In this document: piece after piece, positions 49,699 through 58,305 of the stretch
Numbering within the stretch: the first letter of the stretch is position 1
How the letters are laid out: each line of letters begins with the position of its first letter
From: Tellurirhabdus rosea
GTDB lineage: Bacteria; Bacteroidota; Bacteroidia; Cytophagales; Spirosomataceae
NCBI RefSeq assembly: GCF_026278345.1
Contig: NZ_CP111085.1
Coordinates: forward strand, 4,556,282-4,620,281
Length of the DNA: 64,000 nt
Reading direction: 5' to 3'
Notes under the pieces: generated by a model
What the model saw: the letters and a program-made list of their open reading frames with translations, nothing else
The model's database searches: none
What the model was told of the DNA's origin: nothing
Position numbers and translations under genes: made by a program

Positions 49699-50784
49699 TT
49701 ATTTTTTATGGTTCTTCAGCCACTCCTCCACGACATCCGTCGCCGTGAAACGCACGTCCCGAAACCGCTCGGGCGGCGGGGTGTTCAGGGCCTGCCGGAG
49801 CCGGACGACATGGGGGTAAAAATCGACGCCCTGATTCAGGAACTGGTCGTCGATGGCCCGCAGCATCCGGGCGATGCCGTACGAGTCGAAGCTCCAGGAT
49901 TGCAGGTTGTTGCTGTCCTGAATGTCGGCCCGGACGCTTTCGGCCAGCCACAGGATGCTTTCGTTCAGCGGTCCGGCAAACTGCCTAGGGTGTTCAACCC
50001 GGTTTCCGTCCAAAAAGTAGTACACTTCCCGGTAGGCTTGCCGGTCTTTCAGTAGCGCCAGAATTTCGGCTTCCCAGGCCGGATGGGTTTTGATTTTGGC
50101 CACCGCCGCCTGCCGGATGTCGTCGGGCCGAAGCCGGGTGGAGTAGCTCAGGAGGTTAATGATGGGGTCGGTGGGCTGGTGGGCGGCGATATTGGCCAGA
50201 TTGCGCTGGTGCCACTCGTCGGCCTGGGCCTGCTGACGGGCCTGCTCGGCCGCTGCCTGTAAGGCCGAATCACGGAGATAGCCCACGGCCAGCCCGCCGC
50301 TGTAGACCGTGCTGATGAGCAGAGCGGCGAAAAACAGTCCCGGCAGGACCGGCGACGGCAGGCGCTGTGCCCATCCGGCATTCAGCGAGAGCCACCCGGC
50401 CGCCAGCCACAGCAGCGGAATCCAGACCTGCCCGTGCCCGACCGCCAGCCCGTGCAGAAACGACGGGTAGGTCTGGTCGTCGGCGGAGTGCCATTCCCAT
50501 TTGAAAACGGCGCAGAAAAAGGTCGTCAGTGTGATAAAGAGCCAGGAAAGCAGCACCAGCGTGGTCCGCAGGCCCGGATTCCGGGAAACCCAGTGCAGGC
50601 TGCCGCCCGCCAGCAGGGAAATGCTGAAGGCCAGACTGCTGAGCGCAAAGCCCAGACCCAGGAACGCCAGTCCCAGCCCGTACCCCATCGCGTTCTCGCC
50701 GACCAGCGAAGGCTTGGAGGCGGTCAAAAGGGCCAGTCCCAGATAGAACAGGGCGGTAGCGAAAAAAAAGAGGTATCCAAACAT
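49699..50784 (-). CDS. Hypothetical integral membrane protein
   Basis: A 361-residue protein. Five hydrophobic helices lie in the first 180 residues (YLFFFATALFYLGLALLTAS, GYGLGLAFLGLGFALSSLAF, TLVLLSWLFITLTTFFCAVF, VWIPLLWLAAGWLSL, VLPGLFFAALLISTVYSGGL), followed by a 180-residue soluble helical domain starting with an Ala/Gln-rich coiled coil (ALQAAAEQARQQAQADEWHQ). I do not recognise the family. It lies 24 bp upstream of the lipoprotein gene at 49674 and probably forms an operon with it. Confidence 0.7.
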   Translation of the reverse strand: MFGYLFFFATALFYLGLALLTASKPSLVGENAMGYGLGLAFLGLGFALSSLAFSISLLAGGSLHWVSRNPGLRTTLVLLSWLFITLTTFFCAVFKWEWHSADDQTYPSFLHGLAVGHGQVWIPLLWLAAGWLSLNAGWAQRLPSPVLPGLFFAALLISTVYSGGLAVGYLRDSALQAAAEQARQQAQADEWHQRNLANIAAHQPTDPIINLLSYSTRLRPDDIRQAAVAKIKTHPAWEAEILALLKDRQAYREVYYFLDGNRVEHPRQFAGPLNESILWLAESVRADIQDSNNLQSWSFDSYGIARMLRAIDDQFLNQGVDFYPHVVRLRQALNTPPPERFRDVRFTATDVVEEWLKNHKK

Positions 50785-51104
50785 GGTGAACAGAGTGTGG
50801 CGATCCGGTCATTACGTTGCCGCCGGACCTGGTGCAAAAATGGCGGGGCGGCCGACGGGAACGAAATATTTGTACGTGAAAGGCAGAATTGCCGGGGCGA
50901 ATCGGGGCGGAACGAAACTGAAATGCAGGGCGGTGGTCCGGAACGCCGCTGGTCTTTGTCGCCCCGTTGGCAGCGAACGCCGTCCGGCCGCCTTTTGGCA
51001 GTTCATCGGCCGTTTCCCGCAATTCATCAGTCGGCGCCTTTCCGCACCGGCGGATTTGGCGGACTTTCGGGGCAACCAGTAAACAACTGATACCCGAAAT
51101 TTCC

Positions 51105-52412
51105 ATGTTTATCCGACAACAAACACACCGTATGGTCTGCGGCCTGCTCATGCTGCTGGCCGCTTCCTGCCAGCAGCCCGACAAAACGACCGACCCCGCG
51201 CCGGAATCCGGAACGCCGACCGAACTGGGCCAGCCGATGGGGGCCGCCGTCAGCAAAAGCATTGGACCCGCCGGCGGCACCATTGCCCTGCCCGACGGCA
51301 AACTGACGCTGGTGTTCCCGGCCGGTGCCCTTTCCCGGGAAACCACCATCAGCATCCAGCCCATCGAAAACAAAGCCCCGGGCGGCACCGGACTGGCCTA
51401 CCGCTTCGGGCCGGACGGTGCGCAGTTTGCCAAACCGGTGCAGCTGACCTGGCGTTACCGCCCCGAAGACCTGGCGGGAACGGCCCCCGAAGCGCTCGGC
51501 ATCGCCTTTCAGGGCAGCGACCGCGTCTGGATGGGAACTACGAATGTGACTGTTGATAAAAATGCCCGGACCTTGACGGCCAGCCTGCCGCACTTCAGCG
51601 ACTGGAGCATCTACGAACAGTATTTCATGACGCCGACCGAAGCGGCGCTGGCCCCGGGCGAAACCGTGCAGCTCGACGTGTTCTACCAGCCGGGGCGGCG
51701 CGAAGCCAATCCCGACCGCCCCGACCCGGACGATCTGATCACCCCGCTGGTCGAGGCGCGAAAAATGGACCGGTCGCAGGTGAAGAACTGGCGCGTCAAC
51801 GGGCAGGACCTGGGCAGCCGCTTCGACGAAAACTCCGGCGCGCTGACGGTGCTGAACGAAGGGGCGAGCGCCACCTACCGCGCTCCGAACAAGGTTCCGG
51901 CGACGCCGTACAACCCCGTGGCGGTCAGCGTCGAACTGGTGATGAAAGGCGGGCCGCAGATTCAGTTTGTGACTAACCTGACCATCGCCGCCGCCAACGA
52001 ACTGACGGTTGGCAGCCGGAAAATCCAGACGCCGACCGTCACCCTGACCGTCGCCGAGCCGATCCTGTCGGTGCTGATGACGGAACTGGCGCAGGACGCG
52101 CCGCTGGCAAACCAGGTGTACCTGTCGGCCGGGGTGGGCAAATTCACCGGCACGGGCACGTACTCGACGGACGATCACGACTTCAACAGCATCGTGGCCG
52201 GAACCAGCGACGGGACGAGCTACACGGATATGTACGTCGATCAGTTCGGCGTTCGCCACGATACCCACGCCAAAATCACCGTTACGGAATACAACCGCGC
52301 CAAAAAAATCATCCGGGGACGCATTTCGGGTTCGCTGAAGCATTTCGATGACCACACCTACGAGGTGAAAACCATCCAGGTGGACGGGGTTTTCCGGGCG
52401 GCAATGCCCTGA
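51105..52412 (+). CDS. ZU5-like domain lipoprotein (paralogue C)
   Basis: A 435-residue lipoprotein. ATG 51105 precedes the signal VCGLLMLLAASC with lipobox Cys and QQPDKTT; an alternative ATG lies at 51132. The ZU5-like domain (IGPAGGTIALPDGKLTLVFP, AGALSRETTISIQPI, YRFGPDGAQFAKPVQLTW) ends at the invariant HFSDW. The second half is a beta-rich domain with IIRGRISGSLKHFDDHTYEV and terminal VDGVFRAAMP. Compared with paralogue A, the Pro-rich linker is shorter and the C-terminal domain longer and more diverged. The frame is open from 50967, but sequence before 51105 has no signal. Confidence 0.88.
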   Translation: MFIRQQTHRMVCGLLMLLAASCQQPDKTTDPAPESGTPTELGQPMGAAVSKSIGPAGGTIALPDGKLTLVFPAGALSRETTISIQPIENKAPGGTGLAYRFGPDGAQFAKPVQLTWRYRPEDLAGTAPEALGIAFQGSDRVWMGTTNVTVDKNARTLTASLPHFSDWSIYEQYFMTPTEAALAPGETVQLDVFYQPGRREANPDRPDPDDLITPLVEARKMDRSQVKNWRVNGQDLGSRFDENSGALTVLNEGASATYRAPNKVPATPYNPVAVSVELVMKGGPQIQFVTNLTIAAANELTVGSRKIQTPTVTLTVAEPILSVLMTELAQDAPLANQVYLSAGVGKFTGTGTYSTDDHDFNSIVAGTSDGTSYTDMYVDQFGVRHDTHAKITVTEYNRAKKIIRGRISGSLKHFDDHTYEVKTIQVDGVFRAAMP

Positions 52413-52436
52413 AGGACGTTCCCGCGGCTCCCGGAA

Positions 52437-52465
52437 ATGGCCCGAAATGCGTACCTTCGGGCCAT
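52437..52465. other. Perfect hairpin at the translation start region
   Basis: ATGGCCCGAA at 52437-52446 pairs with TTCGGGCCAT at 52456-52465 (10 of 10, 9-nt loop). The right arm includes the first two bases of the ATG at 52464. It could end the upstream ZU5 transcript, or hide the 52464 start, making ATG 52476 the real start. Confidence 0.6.
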
Positions 52466-52475
52466 GGTACGCTTT

Positions 52476-53651
52476 ATGAAACGGTTTGTGTTTCTTCTTT
52501 TCCTGCTCGGTCTGCCGGGCCTGTCGTTCGCCCAGCGAACCATCGAAGGCCGGGCGGTGGATGCGGTCACGCGTAAGCCGCTGGAATTTGCCAACGTCTT
52601 CGTCAGCAATACCACCCGGGGGCAAAACACCGACGAAAAGGGCCATTTCAAACTGACCGGCGTGCCATCCGGGGCCGTCGATCTGGTCGTGACCTACCTC
52701 GGGTACGAGACGTTCAGCCTCAAGATCAATGCCGACACGCTGGCGCGGCCGCTGTTGATCCTGCTGACGCCCAAAGCCAGCGAACTCCAGGCGGTCACCA
52801 TCAGGCGGCTGCGCAACGGCTTTCAGGACTATTTTCCGCTGTTCCGGAAAAATTTTATCGGCGAAACGGCCTTTTCAAACGATTGCCGCCTGCTGAATCC
52901 CAAAGCGCTGTGGTTTTCCCTGAGCGACGACGGCAATACGCTTCTGGTCCGGGCCGATGAGCCGCTGGTGATCGAAAACAAGGCCCTGGGGTACCTGGTC
53001 CGCTACACGCTGGAGGAGTTTACCTGTAATTTCAGGTCGCAGTACGTCAGTCATTACGGGTACGCGCTGTTCGAAGAAATGACTTCCAAAAACGCCCGGC
53101 AGCTCCAGAAATGGGAGGCGAACCGCCGGAAAGCGTACTGGGGTTCGCCGCAGCATTTTCTGAAGGCGCTCGTCGACCGGCAGGCCGCGGCGGAAGGGTA
53201 CACTCTGTACCGGCTCATCCGGGACCCAAAACAGGAAGCTTCGGACCGACCCGACGAAGGGCCGACCGGGGCGGTTCCGCCGGACCGCAGCCGGGATACC
53301 ACGCTCCGGAAAATGCCCGTCGGGGCGTTCGACAAATACGTGCAGTATCTGGTCAACAAGCCGCTCAGCGAATCGGCCGTGCTCAGCCAGACGGGCGGCC
53401 AGCACCGGCTCCGGTTCGGGGATTACCTGTACGTCATTTTTCATAAAGAATACGAAGAACCCCGCTTTCTGCCCGCCAACCAGTGGAAAGTACCCCAGAC
53501 ATCCATCCTCTGGCTCGCCGACGAATCGGCCGTGGTCGACCCCAGCGGCAGCCTGCCCGACCCGCTTTCGGTGGTGTTTGAAGGGCGGTGGGGCCGCGAA
53601 AAAATGGGCGAACTGCTCCCGCTCGACTACCAGCCGTGGGAGGGACGCTAA
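52476..53651 (+). CDS. Carboxypeptidase-regulatory-like domain surface protein
   Basis: A 391-residue secreted protein; ATG 52476 gives a near-ideal signal (MKRFVFLLFLLGLPGLSFAQ). Upstream ATGs at 52437 and 52464 lie in a hairpin. The first 100 residues form a CarboxypepD_reg-like sandwich (TIEGRAVDAVTRKPLEFANV, VTYLGYETFSLKINAD), ending with the usual SELQAVTIRRLRNG connector. The remaining 290 residues (KNFIGETAFSNDCRLLNPKA, YTLEEFTCNFRSQYVSHYGY, RKAYWGSPQHFLKALVDRQ) match a common Bacteroidota family with this fixed domain pair and no known function. There is no plug or barrel, so it is not a TonB receptor. Confidence 0.85.
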   Translation: MKRFVFLLFLLGLPGLSFAQRTIEGRAVDAVTRKPLEFANVFVSNTTRGQNTDEKGHFKLTGVPSGAVDLVVTYLGYETFSLKINADTLARPLLILLTPKASELQAVTIRRLRNGFQDYFPLFRKNFIGETAFSNDCRLLNPKALWFSLSDDGNTLLVRADEPLVIENKALGYLVRYTLEEFTCNFRSQYVSHYGYALFEEMTSKNARQLQKWEANRRKAYWGSPQHFLKALVDRQAAAEGYTLYRLIRDPKQEASDRPDEGPTGAVPPDRSRDTTLRKMPVGAFDKYVQYLVNKPLSESAVLSQTGGQHRLRFGDYLYVIFHKEYEEPRFLPANQWKVPQTSILWLADESAVVDPSGSLPDPLSVVFEGRWGREKMGELLPLDYQPWEGR

Positions 53652-53861
53652 CGCAGCATTCGCGGTCGGTTCCCGAAAATTCACTCTTTTGTTCGGGCCG
53701 TTAACGCCTTTTTCCGGGAACGAACCTTGGCCGCGGCGCATCGTTTGGTATTTTTTGCGGGAAGAAATTGTAAAATGCCCTGATGTGATAGTAGTATTTG
53801 CTGTCGTCCGGCGACTTTATGGATTAAAATCTATTTATCCGTAAAGCCCTGCTGAGCCCTC

Positions 53862-56270
53862 ATGCGAACCTCTGCTGTTCTGATCGGTTGCTTTGGAATA
53901 AGCCTGCTGTGCCTGACTGCCCTGAAAACGACGGACGACGGCCCTTCGCCTGCCCTGACGCCCGAACAGGAGCGGGCCACCTTTCAGCTTGAACCGGACC
54001 TGGACATCCAGCTCGTGGCGGCCGAACCGATGGTGCAGGACCCCGTCGTGATTCAGTTTGACCCGGACGGGCGGCTGTGGGTCGTGGAAATGCGGGGCTT
54101 TATGCCGACTGTCGACGGGCAGGGCGAAAAACAGCGCGTGGGCCGCGTCTCAGTGCTCGAAGATGCCGACGGCGACGGCCGCATGGACCGGAGCACGGTG
54201 TACCTCGACAGCCTCATCCTGCCCCGCGCGCTGGCACTGGTACCCGGCGGGGCGCTCGTCGCCGAAAATAACGCCCTCTGGATGACCGAAGACCGGAACG
54301 GCGACCTCCGCGCCGACTCCAAAACCCTCATCGACCCCGATTACGCCGGAAATGGCCTGCCCGAACATGCCGGAAACGGCCTCTGGCGCGGGGTGGACAA
54401 CTGGTATTACAACGCCAAATCGCGGTTTCGGTACAAGCTGGTCGGCGGCAGCTGGAAACGCGACAGTACCGAATTCCGCGGGCAGTGGGGCCTCAGCCAC
54501 GACGACAAGGGGCGGCTGCTGTACAATTACAACTGGTCGCAGCTGCACGGCGATCTGGTGCCGCCCAATTACCTGTTTCGGAACAAAAACCACACGCCCA
54601 CGACCGGCATCGACCACGGCCTGACCGTCGACCGCCGCATTTATCCCATTCGACCCACCCCGGCCGTCAACCGGGGGTATATTCCCGGTACGCTCGACAA
54701 GGCCGGGAAGCTGCTGGAATTTACGGCGGCCTGTTCGCCGCTGGCCTACAGGGGCAAGGCGCTGCCGGCGGCCTACCACGGCAATATTTTCGTCTGCGAA
54801 CCCGCCGGGAACCTCGTCAAACGGAACGTGGTCGAGGAAAAAGGGCCCATTCTGGCCGCCTCCGACCCGCATCCCGGCCGGGAGTTTCTGGCTTCCACGG
54901 ACGAGCGTTTCCGGCCGGTGCACCTGACCGAAGGCCCGGACGGAGCTTTGTACGTGGCCGATATGTACCGGGGCATCGTGCAGCACAGCGCTTACATGAC
55001 GCCGTATCTGAAAGAGCAGTCGGTCAGCCGCAATCTGGTTCTGCCCATCCACCGGGGCCGCATCTGGCGCATTGTTCCCAAAAACGGCCGGGCCGAACGT
55101 TCCGCAAAATTATCCGCGGAATCCTCCAGCCAACTGGTCGCCCGGCTCTCACATCCTGACGGCTGGCACCGCGATGCCTCCCAGCGGCTATTAGTCGAAC
55201 GCGGGGACAAGACAGTCCGGCCCGCGCTGCTTCAGACCGTGCGGGAAGGCCGGTCCGAACTGGGTCGCTTTCACGCGCTCTGGACCCTGGAAGGGCTGCA
55301 GCAGCTTCAGCCTGTCGAGCTTTTTCCGCTCCTGACCGATGCCAGCCCACTCATCCGGACCACGGCCCTGCGGCTGCTGGAACCGTTTGCCGCCCGCGAC
55401 CCAGCCGTTCGGGAAAGACTCGGCCAGCTGCTGCTCACCGAAAGCCCGAAAGCCGCCGAAGAGGTGGCGATTCAGATGGCGTTTACGGCGAATGGGCTGA
55501 GTCCGGCGGTAGCCAATCCGGTGCTGGAAAACCTGCTTCACCGGCACGGTTCGCTGCCGCTGGTGCGGGATGCCGCCCTGAGCAGTCTCCAGAACCGGGA
55601 GCTGGCCTTTTTGCAGTACCTCTGGAAATCGCCGCGCTGGCAGACCGCCGAACCGGCCAAGGAAATTTTTCTGGAAATGCTGACCACCGCCATCGTCCGC
55701 GGCCGGAAGGCATCCGACCTGGCGGCTCTTTCGGCGATGGCGAAAAGCACCAAAGCGCCCGACTGGCGGCAGGTGGCGCTCAAAAACGGCCTCTCGGTGC
55801 GCGGGGAAACGGCCGAAACAGCGCAGGCGGCGAAGAAAACGGCACTGAGTGGGGCCGACCAGGAGCAGTTCGCCCTGGGCCGACAGCATTACCTGACCAC
55901 CTGCTCGGGCTGCCACGGCACCAACGGCGGGGGGCTGAACCGCTTTGCGCCGCCGCTCACGGGGTCGGACTGGGTGATGGGCGACGAGAAACGGCTGACG
56001 CTGCTGGTCCTGCACGGCATGGAAGGACCCGTGGAAGTGGCCGGAAAACGGTACGACGCCCCGGCGATCCTGCCCGTGATGCCCGCCCACACGACCATGG
56101 ACGATGCCGTCATTGCCTCCATCCTGACCTACATCCGGAACGCCTGGGGCAACTCGGCCCCCCCGGTCAGTCGCCGGACAGTAGGCATGACCCGCATCAC
56201 ATCCCAGGGCCGCGTCATGCCCTGGAAAGCCGCCGAACTGAATGAGTACGTCTTGCAGGCGAAAAAGTGA
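53862..56270 (+). CDS. PVC-type haem-binding beta-propeller dehydrogenase with cytochrome c domain
   Basis: An 802-residue exported protein (signal LIGCFGISLLCLTALK). The beta-propeller opens LDIQLVAAEPMVQDPVVIQF, DPDGRLWVVEMRGFMP, and continues GPDGALYVADMYRGIVQHSA. HEAT-like repeats cover about residues 430-640. The C-terminal cytochrome c carries CSGCHGTNGGG near residue 680, and a distal Met-Pro-Ala-His stretch. The same enzyme class is encoded at 27591, there fused to an SGNH domain. Such proteins probably oxidise sugars or sugar alcohols in the periplasm. The downstream genes (isomerase/epimerase, SDR, MFS) fit a catabolic pathway for the oxidised product. Confidence 0.9.
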   Translation: MRTSAVLIGCFGISLLCLTALKTTDDGPSPALTPEQERATFQLEPDLDIQLVAAEPMVQDPVVIQFDPDGRLWVVEMRGFMPTVDGQGEKQRVGRVSVLEDADGDGRMDRSTVYLDSLILPRALALVPGGALVAENNALWMTEDRNGDLRADSKTLIDPDYAGNGLPEHAGNGLWRGVDNWYYNAKSRFRYKLVGGSWKRDSTEFRGQWGLSHDDKGRLLYNYNWSQLHGDLVPPNYLFRNKNHTPTTGIDHGLTVDRRIYPIRPTPAVNRGYIPGTLDKAGKLLEFTAACSPLAYRGKALPAAYHGNIFVCEPAGNLVKRNVVEEKGPILAASDPHPGREFLASTDERFRPVHLTEGPDGALYVADMYRGIVQHSAYMTPYLKEQSVSRNLVLPIHRGRIWRIVPKNGRAERSAKLSAESSSQLVARLSHPDGWHRDASQRLLVERGDKTVRPALLQTVREGRSELGRFHALWTLEGLQQLQPVELFPLLTDASPLIRTTALRLLEPFAARDPAVRERLGQLLLTESPKAAEEVAIQMAFTANGLSPAVANPVLENLLHRHGSLPLVRDAALSSLQNRELAFLQYLWKSPRWQTAEPAKEIFLEMLTTAIVRGRKASDLAALSAMAKSTKAPDWRQVALKNGLSVRGETAETAQAAKKTALSGADQEQFALGRQHYLTTCSGCHGTNGGGLNRFAPPLTGSDWVMGDEKRLTLLVLHGMEGPVEVAGKRYDAPAILPVMPAHTTMDDAVIASILTYIRNAWGNSAPPVSRRTVGMTRITSQGRVMPWKAAELNEYVLQAKK

Positions 56271-56287
56271 ATAAATGGGAAAGTGCT

Positions 56288-56375
56288 GGGTTTATAGTTT
56301 AGAGTTTAGGGTTGCTTCGCTATTTCCAAAACTGGCGGAGCAACTATAAACTATAAACCCCTGAACCCTAAACCA
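56288..56375. repeat. Low-complexity inverted repeat (GTTTATAGTTTAG arms)
   Basis: The left arm (56288-56320) reads GGGTTTATAGTTTAGAG and ends with GCTTCGC; the right arm (56335-56360) starts with GCGGAGC and continues CTATAAACTATAAACCC. They pair with an indel; a further CCCTAAACC lies beyond. It is in the 111-bp gap between two same-strand genes. Confidence 0.7.
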
Positions 56376-56381
56376 AAAATT

Positions 56382-57440
56382 ATGGACCGACGTGATTTTT
56401 TACAGCAGGCTGCAGCGGGGGCTCTGGCCCTTTCGTTTCCGGCTTCTTTGGGTTTTGGAAAAGAAACCGGGATGGGCGTGGTAGTCCACTCGTATGGTAG
56501 CCGCTGGAACAGCAAAACGGCCAGTGCGCGGTTTCCGGCATTCACGAATGCTATCGATCTGCTGGAACACTGCGGCCGGATCGGGGCGGGTGGGGTGCAG
56601 GTGGTCGTGAAAGACTGGGCACCGGATTTTGTCCAGAAAGTCCGCGACCGGCGCGAAAACCTCGGGCTGTACCTCGAAGGGTCCATTGGGCTGCCGAAGA
56701 GACCGGAAGACGTTCCGGCGTTTGAAAAAGACGTTTGGGCGGCCCGGGAGGCCGGGGCGCGGGTGCTGCGGACGGTCAGTCTGGGCGGGCGGCGGTACGA
56801 AACTTTCCGGTCGCTGGCCGAGTTCGAAGCCTTTCAGAAAAGTGCGGTGCAGGCTCTGCAACTGGCCGAGCCGGTGCTGCGCCGCCAGCAGGTCCGGCTC
56901 GGCGTCGAAAACCACAAGGACTGGCGGGCCGACGAACTGGCGGCGGTGCTCCGGCAACTCAGCAGCGAGTGGATTGGGGCGACGCTGGATTTCGGCAACA
57001 GCATCGCCCTGCTGGAAGACCCCATGGCGGTGGTGCAGACGCTGGTGCCGTATGTCGTCAGCACCCACGTGAAAGACATGGCCGTGGAAGAGTACGCCGA
57101 CGGGTTCCTGCTGTCGGAGGTGCCGCTGGGCAAGGGCCTGCTCGACCTGCCGAAAATCGTGGCGCTCTGCAAACAGCACAATCCGGCGGTAACCTTCAAT
57201 CTCGAAATGATTACCCGCGACCCGCTCGAAATTCCGTGCCTGAAGGACGCATACTGGGCCAGTTTTTCCGGCCTGTCGGGCGGCGATCTGGCGAAGATGC
57301 TTCGGTTTGTCCGGCAGCACAAAGCCCCGACGGCGCTTCCCCGCGTCTCCCCGCTGAACGCCGAAGAGAAGCTGGCGGCCGAAGAACAGAATATTCTGGC
57401 CTGCCTGGCCTACAGTAAAGACAGCCTGGCAATGAAGTAA
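56382..57440 (+). CDS. Exported sugar phosphate isomerase/epimerase-like TIM-barrel protein
   Basis: A 352-residue protein with a Tat signal (MDRRDFLQQAAAGALALSFP). The mature part is an AP-endonuclease-2-like TIM barrel: AIDLLEHCGRIGAGGVQVVV, GLYLEGSIGLPKRPEDV, EAGARVLRTVSLGGRRYE, VRLGVENHKDWRADELAAVL (Glu metal ligand), ATLDFGNSIALLEDP (Asp ligand) and YVVSTHVKDMAVEEYADGFL (His). Xylose-isomerase-like enzymes of this class interconvert sugars using a metal ion. Although it carries a Tat signal, its partners (SDR, MFS) are cytoplasmic or membrane-bound, so the substrate is probably converted in the periplasm first. Confidence 0.88.
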   Translation: MDRRDFLQQAAAGALALSFPASLGFGKETGMGVVVHSYGSRWNSKTASARFPAFTNAIDLLEHCGRIGAGGVQVVVKDWAPDFVQKVRDRRENLGLYLEGSIGLPKRPEDVPAFEKDVWAAREAGARVLRTVSLGGRRYETFRSLAEFEAFQKSAVQALQLAEPVLRRQQVRLGVENHKDWRADELAAVLRQLSSEWIGATLDFGNSIALLEDPMAVVQTLVPYVVSTHVKDMAVEEYADGFLLSEVPLGKGLLDLPKIVALCKQHNPAVTFNLEMITRDPLEIPCLKDAYWASFSGLSGGDLAKMLRFVRQHKAPTALPRVSPLNAEEKLAAEEQNILACLAYSKDSLAMK

Positions 57441-57453
57441 ATAACCCTTTTGC

Positions 57454-58248
57454 ATGCTACAGGAAACGACAACCGTACTCCCCGGAATCAAACAATTCGA
57501 CCTCACCGGACGCGCCGCCATCGTAACGGGCGGTTCCAAAGGACTGGGGCTGGCCATGGCCGCCGGACTGGCTTCGGCCGGAGCCAATATGCTGCTCGTA
57601 AACCGCACGGCGGACGAAGGCGCCCGGGCCGCCGACGAACTGAGTCGGCACTACGGCATCCGGGCTTTGTCCTTCTCCGCCGACATTACGGACAAGGACC
57701 AGACCGAAGCGATGGCCCGGGCGGCGATGGAGGCTTTCGGCCGCATCGACATTCTGATCAACAGTGCGGGCATCAACATCCGCGGCCCCATCGACGAGAT
57801 CAGTCCCGCCGATTTCGAAAAGGTCATGCGCGTCAACGTGACCGGAACCTGGCTCTGCTGCCGGGCCGTAACGCCCTACATGAAAGAATCCGGGCGGGGC
57901 AGCATCATCAACCTCGCCAGCACGCTCGGTCTGGTCGGGTTGGGCAACCGGACGCCCTACACGGCCAGCAAAGGGGCCGTGGTGCAGATGACCCGGGCGC
58001 TGGGCGTCGAACTGGCCCCGTTCAACATCAACGTCAACGCCATCTGCCCGGGTCCGTTTCTGACCGAAATGAACCTGCCGATTGCCGATACGGAAGAAGG
58101 GCAGAAGTTTGTCGTCGGGGCGACCGTGCTGGGCCGCTGGGGCCATCTGCGCGAAATTCAGGGCGCGGCGATTTTCCTCGCCAGTGACGCCGCGAGCTAC
58201 ATGGTCGGCTCGCTGCTGACGGTCGACGGCGGCTGGACGGCCCGGTAA
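57454..58248 (+). CDS. SDR-family oxidoreductase (gluconate 5-dehydrogenase-like)
   Basis: A 264-residue cytoplasmic enzyme 13 bp behind the isomerase-like gene. The NAD(P) site is AAIVTGGSKGLGLAMAAGLA; the NSAGINIRG segment, Ser in NLASTLGLVG and the Tyr-x-x-x-Lys in RTPYTASKGAV give the catalytic residues; the C-terminus LASDAASYMVGSLLTVDGGW is the usual SDR ending. The FDLTGRAAIVTGG opening and overall length resemble gluconate 5-dehydrogenase and KduD-type 2-dehydro-3-deoxygluconate dehydrogenases. Sugar-acid metabolism is therefore likely, with the exact substrate unknown. Confidence 0.9.
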   Translation: MLQETTTVLPGIKQFDLTGRAAIVTGGSKGLGLAMAAGLASAGANMLLVNRTADEGARAADELSRHYGIRALSFSADITDKDQTEAMARAAMEAFGRIDILINSAGINIRGPIDEISPADFEKVMRVNVTGTWLCCRAVTPYMKESGRGSIINLASTLGLVGLGNRTPYTASKGAVVQMTRALGVELAPFNINVNAICPGPFLTEMNLPIADTEEGQKFVVGATVLGRWGHLREIQGAAIFLASDAASYMVGSLLTVDGGWTAR

Positions 58249-58305
58249 GCTTCTAAACCATTCGGCCAAAACCATACAACCATTCAGTCATCTAACCGTA
58301 CGCCC

